From Streptomyces echinoruber (GTDB lineage: Bacteria; Actinomycetota; Actinomycetes; Streptomycetales; Streptomycetaceae), in the NCBI RefSeq assembly GCF_014651135.1, contig NZ_BMWH01000005.1, forward strand, positions 1 through 64,000: a stretch of 64,000 bases of DNA, written 5' to 3'. Position 1 is the stretch's first letter; every line of letters begins with the position of its first letter. The notes below the pieces were generated by a model. That model worked only from the letters and a program-made list of their open reading frames with translations. It searched no databases and was not told where the DNA came from. The position numbers and the translations under genes are program-made. Below, in pieces: positions 38,895 through 47,583 of this stretch.

Positions 38895-40082
38895 TTATCT
38901 ATTCCTCACACGCAACGGTGCCCCGACCTGCGGCGCCGCTCGCCGCGGCGGCCGGATCGCCCCCGCGGCCGGGCGCTCCGGCCGCCGGCCCGCCCGCTGC
39001 TCCGCGCCCGGCTGCGGGCCCATCCGCCGCTCCGCGCCCCGCTGCGGGCCCGTCCGCCGCTCCCCGCCCCGCTGCGGGCCCGGGAGCGCCCGGCCGGGCC
39101 GCCGCCGGGGACCCCGGGGACCGTACACGGGCACCCGCAGCAGCCCGCCCACCACCACCGCCAGCACCCCCGCCACCCACGCCGCCGCCGCGGCGCCCGT
39201 CCATCCGGCGTGCACCGACACCCCGGCCAGCCCGCCGCCGAAGGCCCCGGCGCCCAGCAGCACCGCCGTCCCCTGCGGGGTGAGCCCCAGCCGCCGCAGC
39301 CGGTGCCCGAGATGGTCGGGCCCGCGCCGCCCCAGCGGCCGCCGGGCCAGCCGGCGCGAGACGACGACGAGCACGGCGTCCGCGACCGGCACGGCGAACA
39401 GCGCGAACAGCACGGCGGCGCTGGGCGCGAGGCCGTAGCCGGCCCGGGTGAACACCGCCGCCGCGGCCAGCATGAAGCCGGTGAAGAGCGACCCGCACGC
39501 GCCCAGCCCGACCGGCGCGGACGGCCACCCCCGCAGCAGGAACCCGGCGAGCGCCGCGGCCAGCGCGCTCAGCAGCGCCGCCGGTCCGTCCAGCACCTCC
39601 ACCGCCGCGCACGCCCCCACCCCGAAGGCGGTGACCGCCCCCACGGCTCCCGCACCCCCGTCCACGTGGTCCAGGCCGCGGAAGGCCAGCGCCACCGCCG
39701 TGATCCACCCGACGGCCAGCACCCCGCCCGGGACGCCCGTCTCGTCGTACGGCACCACGCAGGCGGCCGCCACCGCCGTGCCCACGGCCGGCAGCCGGGT
39801 TTTGATCCGCCACACGTCCGCGGCCAGCCCCAGCGCGGCCACGCACCCCCCGGCCGTCAGCAGCCGCATGACCCCCGTGCCGAGCGGCGCGAGCCGCGTC
39901 CAGTCCCCCGCGACGGCCACCAGGCAGGTCGCGAGCACGACGGCGGCGCCGCCGAGCAGCGGCACCGGCCGCGACCGCCGCCGGTCCACGATCCCGAGCC
40001 GCAGGGCGGGCACCCGGAGCAGTCCCGTCAGCAGGCCGGCGAGGAGGAGGGCGGTGGCGGCGGAGGCGATTCCGTAGAGCAC
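38895..40082 (-). CDS. Degenerate WecA/MraY-like membrane glycosyltransferase
   Basis: A 395-residue protein with about ten membrane segments (GTG 40082) and the layout of polyprenyl-phosphate N-acetylhexosamine-1-phosphate transferases: GLAADVWR (85-92) for GLxDDxxx, RGLDHVDGG (136-143) for NLIDGLDG, GACGSLFTGF (194-203) for GDxGSLFLGF, and DHLGHRLRRLGL for HLHHRL. Two conserved aspartates are Ala (88 and 195) and Asn is Arg, so ordinary catalysis is doubtful. The C-terminal 75 residues contain three 10-residue repeats (GPQRGGERRT type) encoded by a 30-bp DNA repeat at 39011-39100. Confidence 0.8.
   Translation of the reverse strand: MLYGIASAATALLLAGLLTGLLRVPALRLGIVDRRRSRPVPLLGGAAVVLATCLVAVAGDWTRLAPLGTGVMRLLTAGGCVAALGLAADVWRIKTRLPAVGTAVAAACVVPYDETGVPGGVLAVGWITAVALAFRGLDHVDGGAGAVGAVTAFGVGACAAVEVLDGPAALLSALAAALAGFLLRGWPSAPVGLGACGSLFTGFMLAAAAVFTRAGYGLAPSAAVLFALFAVPVADAVLVVVSRRLARRPLGRRGPDHLGHRLRRLGLTPQGTAVLLGAGAFGGGLAGVSVHAGWTGAAAAAWVAGVLAVVVGGLLRVPVYGPRGPRRRPGRALPGPQRGGERRTGPQRGAERRMGPQPGAEQRAGRRPERPAAGAIRPPRRAAPQVGAPLRVRNR
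39011..39100. repeat. 30-bp in-frame repeat inside the WecA-like gene
   Basis: GCTGCGGGCCC(A/G)TCCGCCGC starts at 39011, 39041 and 39071. In frame it gives three ten-residue Gly-Pro-Gln-Arg repeats in the predicted cytoplasmic tail. Confidence 0.9.
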
Positions 40083-40539
40083 AGCCCTAAATTAGGTGCA
40101 AATCACCCAATTCCTGACGCATAACACGATCAGATGTCCCGCCGATACACCCTCCCGATACACCCTCCCCGCCGAAACAGCCACCGCACATCCCCCGATA
40201 CGCCCCCCGATACATCCCCCGATGCACCCCCGATCGGCCGCGGCACCACCCCGCGGACCGCTCCGGCACACCCCCGCGGACCGGCCCCGACGCCCTCTCG
40301 CGGACCGATTCCGGCATCCCCCGCGGACCGGCCCCGGCCCCGCCCGCTCAGGCACACCTCAGCGACGCACATCACCGAGCGGACGGCTACATTGCGACGG
40401 AAGATGGGGGTACTCTCAGACGGACTGGATAAGTTACCGCTTAGTAATCAAGACGGCTCGGCTTGACAGCAGACAGCGCTGACAGCTCCGTCTCGACAGC
40501 CCGTCCCCTAGCCCCCTCGCAGGCCCGAGGAGCCCCGAA
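40083..40539. other. Divergent promoter region with C-rich GATACA repeats
   Basis: 457 bases between the WecA-like gene (minus) and the EtfD-like gene (plus). From about 40137 to 40225 CCCGATAC(A/G)CCC recurs at 13-18 bp intervals at least six times. A TTAC-N6-GTAA operator-like element is at 40434-40447. Small ORFs here are repeat translations and were not called. Confidence 0.55.
40434..40447. promoter_or_regulatory. TTAC-N6-GTAA operator candidate upstream of EtfD-like gene
   Basis: TTACCGCTTAGTAA, 92 bp upstream of ATG 40540. The form resembles TetR-type operators found before actinobacterial acyl-CoA oxidation genes, which fits an ETF-linked oxidoreductase. Confidence 0.5.
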
Positions 40540-42822
40540 ATGCAACTCGCCGCGATCATCGTGTCGCTGGTACTCGCCGTGGTCGGCGTGGCGCTGTTCG
40601 GCCGTGCCATCGCCCAGATCTACCGGTTCGTACGGCTCGGCCAGGACGTCCCGGCGGGTACCCGGACGAACGACTGGACCGCCCGCACCGCCACGGTGAT
40701 CAGGGAGTTCCTCGGCCACACCCGGATGAACCGCTGGGGCGTCGTCGGCGTCGCCCACTGGTTCGTCGCCGTCGGCTTCTTCACCCTGGTCCTCACCCTG
40801 GTCAACGCCTTCGGGCAGCTCTTCCAGGCGGACTGGTACCTCCCGGTCATCGGCGACTGGACGCCGTACGAGGTGTTCACCGAGCTGGTCGGCCTGCTGA
40901 CCACCCTCGGCATCCTGACGCTCATCGTCATCCGGCAGCTCAGCAAGCCGACCCGGCCCGGCCGCAAGTCCCGCTTCGCCGGCTCCAACTTCGGCCAGGC
41001 CTACTTCGTCGAGGCCGTCATCCTCATCATCGGCCTGTGCATCCTCACGCTGCGCGGCCTGGAGGGCGCCCTGCACCACGTCGAGGGCTACGAGGCCGCG
41101 TACCTGGTGTCGTACCCCCTGGTCGCCGCCTTCAAGGGCCTGGGCCTGACGACGCTGCAGAACCTGACCTACCTCGTCGCGATGATCAAGATCGCGACCT
41201 CCTTCATCTGGATGATCACCGTCTCGCTGAAGACGGACATGGGCATCGCCTGGCACCGCTTCCTGGCCTTCCCCAACATCTGGTTCAAGCGCAACGCCGA
41301 CGGCTCCACCTCCCTGGGCGCCCTGCAGCCGATGACCTCGGGCGGCAAGCCGATCAACTTCGAGGACCCCGGCGAGGACGACGTCTTCGGCGTCTCCCAG
41401 ATCGAGCACTTCTCCTGGAAGGGCCTGCTGGACTTCTCCACCTGCACCGAGTGCGGCCGCTGCCAGTCGCAGTGCCCCGCCTGGAACACCGGCAAGCCGC
41501 TCTCCCCGAAGCTGCTGATCATGTCGCTGCGCGACCACGCCTTCGCCAAGGCGCCCTACCTGCTGGCCGGCGGCGGCAAGACGATGGAGGGCGAGGAGAA
41601 GGCGTCCGAGGAGCAGCTCGCCGGCGTGCCGGCCGCCGCCCTCGCCGAGGCCGAGCGCCCGCTGGTGGGCACCGCCGAGGAGAACGGCGTCATCGACCCG
41701 GACGTGCTGTGGTCCTGCACCACCTGCGGCGCCTGCGTCGAGCAGTGCCCGGTCGACATCGAGCACGTCGACCACATCGTCGACATGCGCCGCTACCAGG
41801 TCATGATCGAGTCCGCGTTCCCCTCCGAGGCGGGCACGATGCTCAAGAACCTGGAGAAGAAGGGCAACCCCTGGGGCCTGGCCAAGAAGCAGCGCCTGGA
41901 GTGGACCAAGGAGGTCGACTTCGAGGTGCCGGTGGTCGGCCGGGACATCGAGGACCTCTCCGAGGTCGAGTACCTGTACTGGGTCGGCTGCGCCGGCGCC
42001 CTGGAGGACCGCGCCAAGAAGACCACCAAGGCCTTCGCCGAGCTGCTGCACATCGCGGGCGTCAAGTTCGCGATCATGGGCGGCGACGAGAAGTGCACCG
42101 GCGACTCCGCCCGCCGCCTGGGCAACGAGCCCCTCTTCCAGGAGCTCGGCATGGAGAACGTCATGGCCCTGAACACGGCCTTCGGCGAGGAGCTGGACGA
42201 CGAGGGCAAGGTCACCCCGGAGTCGAAGAAGCCGAAGTCGGCGAAGAAGATCGTCGCCACCTGCCCGCACTGCCTCAACACGCTCGCCAACGAGTACCCG
42301 CAGCTCGGCGGCGACTACGAGGTCATCCACCACACCCAGCTGCTGCAGCACCTGGTCGACGAGGGCCGGCTCATCCCCGTCACCCCGGTCGAGGGCATCA
42401 TCACCTACCACGACCCCTGCTACCTGGGCCGCCACAACAAGATCTACACGCCGCCGCGCGAGATCATCGGCAAGGTCCCGGGCCTGCGCAACGAGGAGAT
42501 GCACCGCCACAAGGAACGCGGCTTCTGCTGCGGCGCCGGCGGCGCGCGCATGTGGATGGAGGAGCGCATCGGCAAGCGCATCAACAACGAGCGCGTCGAC
42601 GAGGCCCTCTCCCTCGACCCCGACATCGTCTCCACCGCCTGCCCGTTCTGCCTGGTCATGCTGACCGACTCGGTCAACGGCAAGAAGAACGACGGCAAGG
42701 CCAAGGAGTCCGTCCAGGTCGTGGACGTCGCCCAGCTGCTGCTGGACTCCGTCAAGACCCCGGCCGACCCGGCCGGCGAGGCCGAGACGGAGAGCACGCC
42801 GGAGCCCGAGCCGGTGAAGTGA
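40540..42822 (+). CDS. EtfD-like membrane Fe-S oxidoreductase (ETF:menaquinone type)
   Basis: A 760-residue protein. Residues 1-240 contain five or six membrane helices of the nitrate reductase gamma type; then two 4Fe-4S motifs CTECGRCQSQCP (about 304) and CTTCGACVEQCPVD (about 390); then two CCG-type domains with HDPCYLGRHN and FCCGAGGARMW, ending in an acidic Pro/Glu tail. This matches the actinobacterial protein called EtfD in mycobacteria, which passes electrons from beta-oxidation via ETF to menaquinone. No etfAB next door. ATG 40540 has GAGGAG upstream. A strong terminator follows at 42846-42882. Confidence 0.93.
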   Translation: MQLAAIIVSLVLAVVGVALFGRAIAQIYRFVRLGQDVPAGTRTNDWTARTATVIREFLGHTRMNRWGVVGVAHWFVAVGFFTLVLTLVNAFGQLFQADWYLPVIGDWTPYEVFTELVGLLTTLGILTLIVIRQLSKPTRPGRKSRFAGSNFGQAYFVEAVILIIGLCILTLRGLEGALHHVEGYEAAYLVSYPLVAAFKGLGLTTLQNLTYLVAMIKIATSFIWMITVSLKTDMGIAWHRFLAFPNIWFKRNADGSTSLGALQPMTSGGKPINFEDPGEDDVFGVSQIEHFSWKGLLDFSTCTECGRCQSQCPAWNTGKPLSPKLLIMSLRDHAFAKAPYLLAGGGKTMEGEEKASEEQLAGVPAAALAEAERPLVGTAEENGVIDPDVLWSCTTCGACVEQCPVDIEHVDHIVDMRRYQVMIESAFPSEAGTMLKNLEKKGNPWGLAKKQRLEWTKEVDFEVPVVGRDIEDLSEVEYLYWVGCAGALEDRAKKTTKAFAELLHIAGVKFAIMGGDEKCTGDSARRLGNEPLFQELGMENVMALNTAFGEELDDEGKVTPESKKPKSAKKIVATCPHCLNTLANEYPQLGGDYEVIHHTQLLQHLVDEGRLIPVTPVEGIITYHDPCYLGRHNKIYTPPREIIGKVPGLRNEEMHRHKERGFCCGAGGARMWMEERIGKRINNERVDEALSLDPDIVSTACPFCLVMLTDSVNGKKNDGKAKESVQVVDVAQLLLDSVKTPADPAGEAETESTPEPEPVK

Positions 42823-42845
42823 CACCGGCCGGCCGCATGACGCGG

Positions 42846-42882
42846 GGCGCCCCCCGACCCGTGGCACGGGTCGGGGGGCGCC
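42846..42882 (+). terminator. Terminator after EtfD-like gene
   Basis: GGCGCCCCCCGACCCGT, GGC loop, ACGGGTCGGGGGGCGCC, followed by TTGT; 17-bp perfect stem starting 24 bases past the stop codon. Confidence 0.92.
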
Positions 42883-42933
42883 TTGTATGTGTGGGCGTGT
42901 GGGCGTGTGCGCGTGCGCGGTACGCCGACTCCG

Positions 42934-43272
42934 CTACTCCTGGGCGCCCTTCGGGCCGGCCTGCTGCACCACCTCGAAGGACCACAGCGTCGACCCGGAG
43001 GCCGCGGGCCGGGGCCGCTCGCCGCCCGCCGCCTCGCCGGTGCCCTGGTGAGCGGCCTTCATCGGCCCCTCCATCCAGGCCCGGAACGACTCCTCGTCCC
43101 GCCAGCGCGTGTAGACGAGGTAGGTGTCGGTGCCCTCGACGGGCCGCAGCAGCTCGAACCATTCGAACCCGTCGGAGCCCTCCACGGCGTGCGCCCGCGA
43201 GGCGAACCGCTTCTCCAGCTCCTCCCGCTGCTCGGCGGGCACGGTCAGTACGTTGATCTTGACTACGCTCAT
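42934..43272 (-). CDS. Antibiotic biosynthesis monooxygenase (ABM) domain protein
   Basis: A 112-residue single ABM-fold protein from ATG 43272. Seen: VVKINVLTVPAEQREELEKR, the core EGSDGFEWFELLRPVEGTD, YLVYTRWRDEESFRAWMEG and C-terminal SGSTLWSFEVVQQ. The dimeric ferredoxin-like fold is shared by heme-degrading and quinone-forming enzymes. The segment KINVL at the start and SFEVV at the end resemble the heme-degrading MhuD/IsdG group, but the catalytic Asn cannot be assigned. Terminates near the EtfD terminator, with which it converges. Confidence 0.88.
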   Translation of the reverse strand: MSVVKINVLTVPAEQREELEKRFASRAHAVEGSDGFEWFELLRPVEGTDTYLVYTRWRDEESFRAWMEGPMKAAHQGTGEAAGGERPRPAASGSTLWSFEVVQQAGPKGAQE

Positions 43273-43511
43273 GCCCCCATCCTGCCCCCCGGCCCGCCCC
43301 GCGGCGACGGCGACGTCCGGGGACCTCCCCGCCCCGCCCCGGGCGCGGACACCCGTACGGCACAACCCCGAGCAGCCCCCGAAGCCACCCCGAGCCGCCC
43401 CCGAAACCGCCCCCTGCCTTCCCTTAGGGGATGTCACAGCTCGGCCGCAAAGCCGGGCCCGGACGGCCGGGCCCGGCACGTCACTCTCCGGGACCAGGTA
43501 CGTTCGAAGAC

Positions 43512-44441
43512 GTGGCTGGATTCAGGATCGGACGCGGCGGCCGGGACGACCGCGCCCCGCAAGCGCGACCGCAACAGGCTCCGTACGGACGGCAGGTGCC
43601 CCAGACCCCGGGCCCGGGCCCGTCGTACGGCTCGTACGGCTACCCGCAGCCGCCGCAGTCGTACGCGCCCCCGCAGCCGTACGCGCAGCAGCCGCCGCCC
43701 TACGCGGCCGGCGGCTACGCCGGCGACCAGGACGGGCCGGAGTACTTCGGCGACGGCACCCACCCGCACGGCGGCGCCGGCGACCCGTACGCGGCCGACC
43801 AGCCGGGCCACACCCAGATGTTCGCCGTCGGCGAGGACCCCTACGGCCAGGGCGAGACCTACCACGCGGGCGCGGCCCCGGCCCCGGCCGGCCCGATCGG
43901 CCCCCGCCTGCACTGGAAGGACCTGCTGCGCGGCATCGTCCTCTCCCCCAACCAGACCTTCCTGCAGATGCGGGACTACACGATGTGGGGCCCCGCCCTC
44001 GTCGTGACCTTCGTCTACGGCCTGCTCGCGGTCTTCGGCTTCGACAAGGCCCGCGAGGACGCCATCAACGCGACCCTGTCGAACGCCGTGCCCATCGTCC
44101 TGGTCACCGCCGTGGCGATGGTGCTCAGCTCCTTCGTCCTGGGCGTGGTCACCCACACCCTGGCCCGCCAGCTCGGCGGTGACGGCGCCTGGCAGCCGAC
44201 GGTCGGCCTCTCCATGCTGATCATGTCCCTCACGGACACGCCCCGCCTGGTCTTCGCCATGTTCCTCGGCGGCGACGCCGGCTTCGTCCAGATCCTCGGC
44301 TGGGCCACCTGGGTGGCCGCCGGCGCCCTGCTGACCCTCATGGTCGGCCGCTCCCACGACCTGCCCTGGCCGAAGGCCCTGGGCGCGTCGGCGATCCAGC
44401 TGATAGCGCTGCTGTCGATCGTGAAGCTCGGCACGTTCTGA
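43512..44441 (+). CDS. Yip1 family membrane protein
   Basis: A 309-residue protein from GTG 43512 (upstream frame is open but Pro/Arg-rich without similarity). Residues 1-125 are a Pro/Tyr/Gln/Gly-rich cytoplasmic region with PQSYAPPQPYAQQPPP repeats; residues about 140-305 hold the Yip1 domain with five membrane helices: WKDLLRGIVLSPNQTFLQM, YTMWGPALVVTFVYGLLAVF, VVTHTLARQLGGDGAW. Actinobacterial members are of unknown function. Ends at the terminator 44481-44510. Confidence 0.9.
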   Translation: MAGFRIGRGGRDDRAPQARPQQAPYGRQVPQTPGPGPSYGSYGYPQPPQSYAPPQPYAQQPPPYAAGGYAGDQDGPEYFGDGTHPHGGAGDPYAADQPGHTQMFAVGEDPYGQGETYHAGAAPAPAGPIGPRLHWKDLLRGIVLSPNQTFLQMRDYTMWGPALVVTFVYGLLAVFGFDKAREDAINATLSNAVPIVLVTAVAMVLSSFVLGVVTHTLARQLGGDGAWQPTVGLSMLIMSLTDTPRLVFAMFLGGDAGFVQILGWATWVAAGALLTLMVGRSHDLPWPKALGASAIQLIALLSIVKLGTF

Positions 44442-44480
44442 CCGACCGGCCCGGCACGCGCCGCGCCGCCCGGAACCGGA

Positions 44481-44510
44481 AAAGGGGCTCCCCACCTGGG
44501 GAGCCCCTTT
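44481..44510 (+). terminator. Terminator after Yip1 gene
   Basis: AAAGGGGCTCCCC, loop ACCT, GGGGAGCCCCTTT; perfect 13-bp stem ending in TTT. Confidence 0.92.
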
Positions 44511-44699
44511 CGCACACTGCCGTACTTCTCTCCGTACCCGCTCGGGCGGCGCCCATACGGCCGCTCCGGCCGCGCTCCGGCCGCCTCGGACGGCGCCCGG
44601 CGCGGAACGGCGACTCAGGACGGCGCAGGGACGGCAGCTCAGGCGTCGAGAACCTGCCCCGCCCACCGCACGACGGGCGGCAGGCCGGGGCCTTACGCG

Positions 44700-45617
44700 C
44701 TATGCGGCGATCGCCAGGCGCCTTTGAATGGTAGGAACCTCGTCTTCCTCATCTGCCTCGCTTGCGAGCGCGAAGGCTGCTTGCGGGTTCTGCTGAACCA
44801 AGCCCAGCCAGTCCCCGACCGTAGCTTCCTGTGGAACAAAAACGATCTTTGTTGGCCGTGGGGGCGGGCAGGTGGAGAGCACCATCGCTGTGAACTGATC
44901 AGTGGCCGTGACGAGGATGACGTCATGGCCGAAGCTTGAAACACGTTCCATCACGCCAGAAGCTGGCTCCCCAGAATCCGCGACTACCAGCACATGCGCT
45001 CCGTGCTCGTCCGTTGTGCGGTCGAGTCTTGCCAGGAACCCCATGAATCCAGGGATGTGCTTGTTTTGAAGCTCCTGGATCACCTTTTCACGGCCAGCTT
45101 GGAAACCAGGGGTTTCCGCCCATGTGAAGTTGAGGGTGACGGACACTGAGTTGGCCAGCGCCACATCAATCTCCGCCATCTCCTCCCGGGTGGGGTACAT
45201 CGCACCGTCATCCAACCCGTGAGCAGCCAGCCATCGATTGACCTCGCTCCAGAGCCATGCCTGCGACCTGCCCACAGTCCCCTCAGGGGCCGGGAACGGT
45301 TCGCCTTGGGCCTTCCGTGCCCCCGAGATCCACTGACTGACATTCTGGCGTGACCGTCCTGTCCTCTCAGCGATCTCGTGAATCCCGACAAGATCCCGGT
45401 CCAGTCGGTGCACCCGAAGCTGTGGCACAGCAGCGCGAGCAGCAGAAACCGCCGTCAGGGCGGCATCAATGGCCGAGTCTCCAGTCCCAGTGATCACCAG
45501 GAGATCGACGCCGCCGGCCCGAGCCAGCAGCGCATCACACTTCTCTTGCAAGGCATCGACGGCAGCCTGGTCATCCACATCTACGCCTGAGACGACAAAG
45601 GTGAAGTCATAGTCCAT
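44700..45617 (-). CDS. HTH-containing protein with unknown N- and C-terminal domains
   Basis: A 305-residue protein in a clearly lower-GC segment. Residues 1-75 (YDFTFVVSGVDVDDQAAV, LLVITGTGDSAIDAAL) form an alpha/beta domain; residues 76-100 are an AlpA/MerR-like HTH (GIHEIAERTGRSRQNVSQWI) followed by AWLWSEVNRWLAAHG. The C-terminal part (about 145-305) has HVLVVADSGE and HDVILVTATDQFTAM, reminiscent of a Rossmann-like or NYN-like fold; it ends in an acidic stretch. The HTH part is a family I recall from Streptomyces; the C-terminal domain I do not recognise. A HicA-like gene lies upstream on the same strand. Confidence 0.8.
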   Translation of the reverse strand: MDYDFTFVVSGVDVDDQAAVDALQEKCDALLARAGGVDLLVITGTGDSAIDAALTAVSAARAAVPQLRVHRLDRDLVGIHEIAERTGRSRQNVSQWISGARKAQGEPFPAPEGTVGRSQAWLWSEVNRWLAAHGLDDGAMYPTREEMAEIDVALANSVSVTLNFTWAETPGFQAGREKVIQELQNKHIPGFMGFLARLDRTTDEHGAHVLVVADSGEPASGVMERVSSFGHDVILVTATDQFTAMVLSTCPPPRPTKIVFVPQEATVGDWLGLVQQNPQAAFALASEADEEDEVPTIQRRLAIAA

Positions 45618-45707
45618 GGTTGCCCCCTAATCCCCCACCACAGTCGCAGAGGCGTTGACATTCGTCAACAGCAGAACCGGGAGAAAACCGGACAAAAAAT
45701 CCTGTGA

Positions 45708-45980
45708 CTAATCCCGGGGGCGGCCAGCGAGGCTCCGCTGAGGGGAGTCCGGAGGTAGAGGACAGCGGGAGGCCAGCCGATCCACCCGCCGAGCATGCGA
45801 GCTCTCATTCTGCGGCGTCCCAGAGATGGGGATGGCCGTACATTCCGTCTCACAGGGGCAGTACAGCTTGCCCCAGTGGCCTTCTTTACGCAGGGACCAC
45901 CCGCGACCGACCCACTTCTCCAGGACTCGACGCACATCCTTCTTCGAGTGATCAGAAGGCCTGAGGTCACGGCCGACCAA
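45708..45980 (-). CDS. HicA-like small protein
   Basis: About 90 residues. The conserved part is HSKKDVRRVLEKWVGRGWSL, then RKEGHWGKLYCPC and ISGTPQNESSHARRVDRL, which is the layout of a recurrent actinobacterial family resembling HicA (dsRNA-binding-like toxin): an N-terminal helix, a strand with GHWG, and a final helix. Start is uncertain: TTG 45980 is chosen because upstream residues lose similarity; ATG 46082 is possible. It precedes the HTH gene (44700-45617) by 91 bp on the same strand, a toxin-antitoxin-like order. Confidence 0.65.
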   Translation of the reverse strand: MVGRDLRPSDHSKKDVRRVLEKWVGRGWSLRKEGHWGKLYCPCETECTAIPISGTPQNESSHARRVDRLASRCPLPPDSPQRSLAGRPRD

Positions 45981-46296
45981 CTTGTCACCACCCCCACCAG
46001 GGTGCAGTGCCCTGGGGGGATATACCGCCCGCGTCGCAGGAGAAGCCAACGTCCCACGCGGAAGTAGCGCGGGGATGAACATTTGCCACGGGCTACTGTG
46101 CTCCTCTAGCGCTGGCCTCACGGGGGCCATGCACCCGCAGGCAAGATCACTTCCGTGTCAGAGGGGTAACGCTCCGACATCAGCACAATACTCCAAATGA
46201 CCGACACCCTGTCAGAAGCACGCACATCGGCGGCCTCGTTCGGCGACCGAAGTTCCATCTCCCGACACGACCGGCCAACGAGTGACGGCACGCTGA
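45981..46296. other. Lower-GC spacer with promoter of the HTH/HicA-like unit
   Basis: 316 bases with no further gene seen. Composition resembles the adjacent insert up to about 46270 and then returns to typical GC. Confidence 0.4.
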
Positions 46297-46806
46297 CTAC
46301 AACGCTTCCTTCGAGGGCGCGATCGGCTGCCCCGGCTTATGCACCGGAGGCAACACACTCCACGGGAAGTTGATCCAGTCGTCGGTCCGCTTCCACACGT
46401 ACTCGCACTTCACCAGCGACTGCGACTTCTCGTAGATCACCGCGGAACGGACCTCGGCGACGTGCTCCTTGCAGAAGTCGTGCACGAGCTTGAGCGTCTT
46501 GCCGGTGTCGGCGACGTCGTCGGCGATGAGGACCTTCTTGTCGGTGAAGTCGATGGCGTTGGGCACGGGCGCGAGCATGACGGGCATCTCGAGGGTCTGC
46601 CCGACGCCGGTGTAGAACTCCACGTTCACCAGGTGGATGTTCTTGCAGTCGAGGGCGTAGGCCAGCCCGCCGGCCACGAACACGCCGCCGCGGGCGATGC
46701 TCAGGACGAGGTCGGGTTCGTAGCCGTCGTCGGCGATGGTCTGCGCGAGCTCGCGCACCGCGGTGCCGAACTGCTCGTAGGTGAGGTTCTCGCGTATGTC
46801 GCTCAT
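46297..46806 (-). CDS. Phosphoribosyltransferase family protein
   Basis: A 169-residue type I PRTase fold protein. Seen: LTYEQFGTAVRELAQTIA, LVLSIARGGVFVAGGLAYAL (the basic loop) and the PRPP loop VLIADDVADTGKTLKL, followed by VRSAVIYEKSQSLVKCEYVW and FPWSVLPP. It resembles xanthine/hypoxanthine-type PRTases; substrate not assigned. Encoded 16 bp downstream of dcd, so nucleotide salvage is a reasonable guess. Confidence 0.93.
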   Translation of the reverse strand: MSDIRENLTYEQFGTAVRELAQTIADDGYEPDLVLSIARGGVFVAGGLAYALDCKNIHLVNVEFYTGVGQTLEMPVMLAPVPNAIDFTDKKVLIADDVADTGKTLKLVHDFCKEHVAEVRSAVIYEKSQSLVKCEYVWKRTDDWINFPWSVLPPVHKPGQPIAPSKEAL

Positions 46807-46822
46807 GGTCCCGTCGGCCCCG

Positions 46823-47398
46823 TCACACCTGCGTCCGGTGGAAGTTGATGTACGACCGGGAGGCGGTCGGCCCCCGCTGCCCCTGGTAGCGCGACCCGTA
46901 CCGCTCGCTGCCGTAGGGGAACTCGGCCGGCGAGCTGAGCCGGAACATGCACAGCTGCCCGATCTTCATGCCCGGCCACAGCTTGATCGGCAGGGTGGCG
47001 AGGTTCGACAGCTCCAGCGTCACGTGCCCGGAGAACCCGGGGTCGATGAAGCCGGCCGTGGAGTGCGTGACGAGCCCGAGCCGCCCGAGCGAGCTCTTCC
47101 CCTCCAGCCGGGAGGCGAGATCGTCGGGCAGTGTGATGACCTCGTAGGTGCTGGCGAGCACGAACTCCCCGGGGTGCAGGATGAACGGCTCGTCCCCCTC
47201 GGGTTCGACGAGCCGGGTGAGGTCCGGCTGCTCGACGGAGGGGTCGATGTGCGGGTAGCGGTGATTCTCGAACACCCGGAAGTAGCGGTCGAGGCGCACG
47301 TCGATGCTCGACGGCTGCACCATCGAGTCGTCGTACGGGTCGATCCGCACCCGTCCTGCGTCGATCTCCGCCCGGATGTCCTTGTCTGAGAGAAGCAC
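46823..47398 (-). CDS. dcd: dCTP deaminase
   Basis: Deaminates dCTP to dUTP for thymidylate synthesis. 191 residues from GTG 47398, the standard length and N-terminus ([16 protein letters not shown]). Seen: [31 protein letters not shown] with the catalytic Glu in the later [15 protein letters not shown] segment, and [10 protein letters not shown]. Trimeric enzyme. Ends YINFHRTQV. Confidence 0.97.
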   Translation of the reverse strand: MLLSDKDIRAEIDAGRVRIDPYDDSMVQPSSIDVRLDRYFRVFENHRYPHIDPSVEQPDLTRLVEPEGDEPFILHPGEFVLASTYEVITLPDDLASRLEGKSSLGRLGLVTHSTAGFIDPGFSGHVTLELSNLATLPIKLWPGMKIGQLCMFRLSSPAEFPYGSERYGSRYQGQRGPTASRSYINFHRTQV

Positions 47399-47583
47399 GT
47401 CCCGAGGATACGCACAGCGCGCGGAGCCCCCGTAATCGCGGGCTCCGCGCGCTGCCGGGCCGGCGGTGCCCGACCGCTGCGGGTGTCCCCGCCGCTCACC
47501 GCCGCCTCTGCTGCTGCTACCGCTTGCGCAGCTTCCGCTACCTCCCGCTACCGCTATTGCTGTAGCTATCGCTCTCGCTATCG

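Noticed and set aside
40087..40375. Short minus-strand ORFs of 76-87 codons in the divergent promoter region
   Set aside because: They translate GATACA-type repeats into RGMYRGAYRG text; no ribosome site stands out.
40441..42867. An 808-codon minus-strand ORF antisense to the EtfD-like gene, and similar long ORFs antisense to clpB, dnaK and the aminopropyltransferase-like gene
   Set aside because: In 72% GC DNA the antisense frame of a real gene stays open; these translate to Val/Leu/Arg/Gly-rich text with no motifs, while the opposite strand is clearly the known protein.
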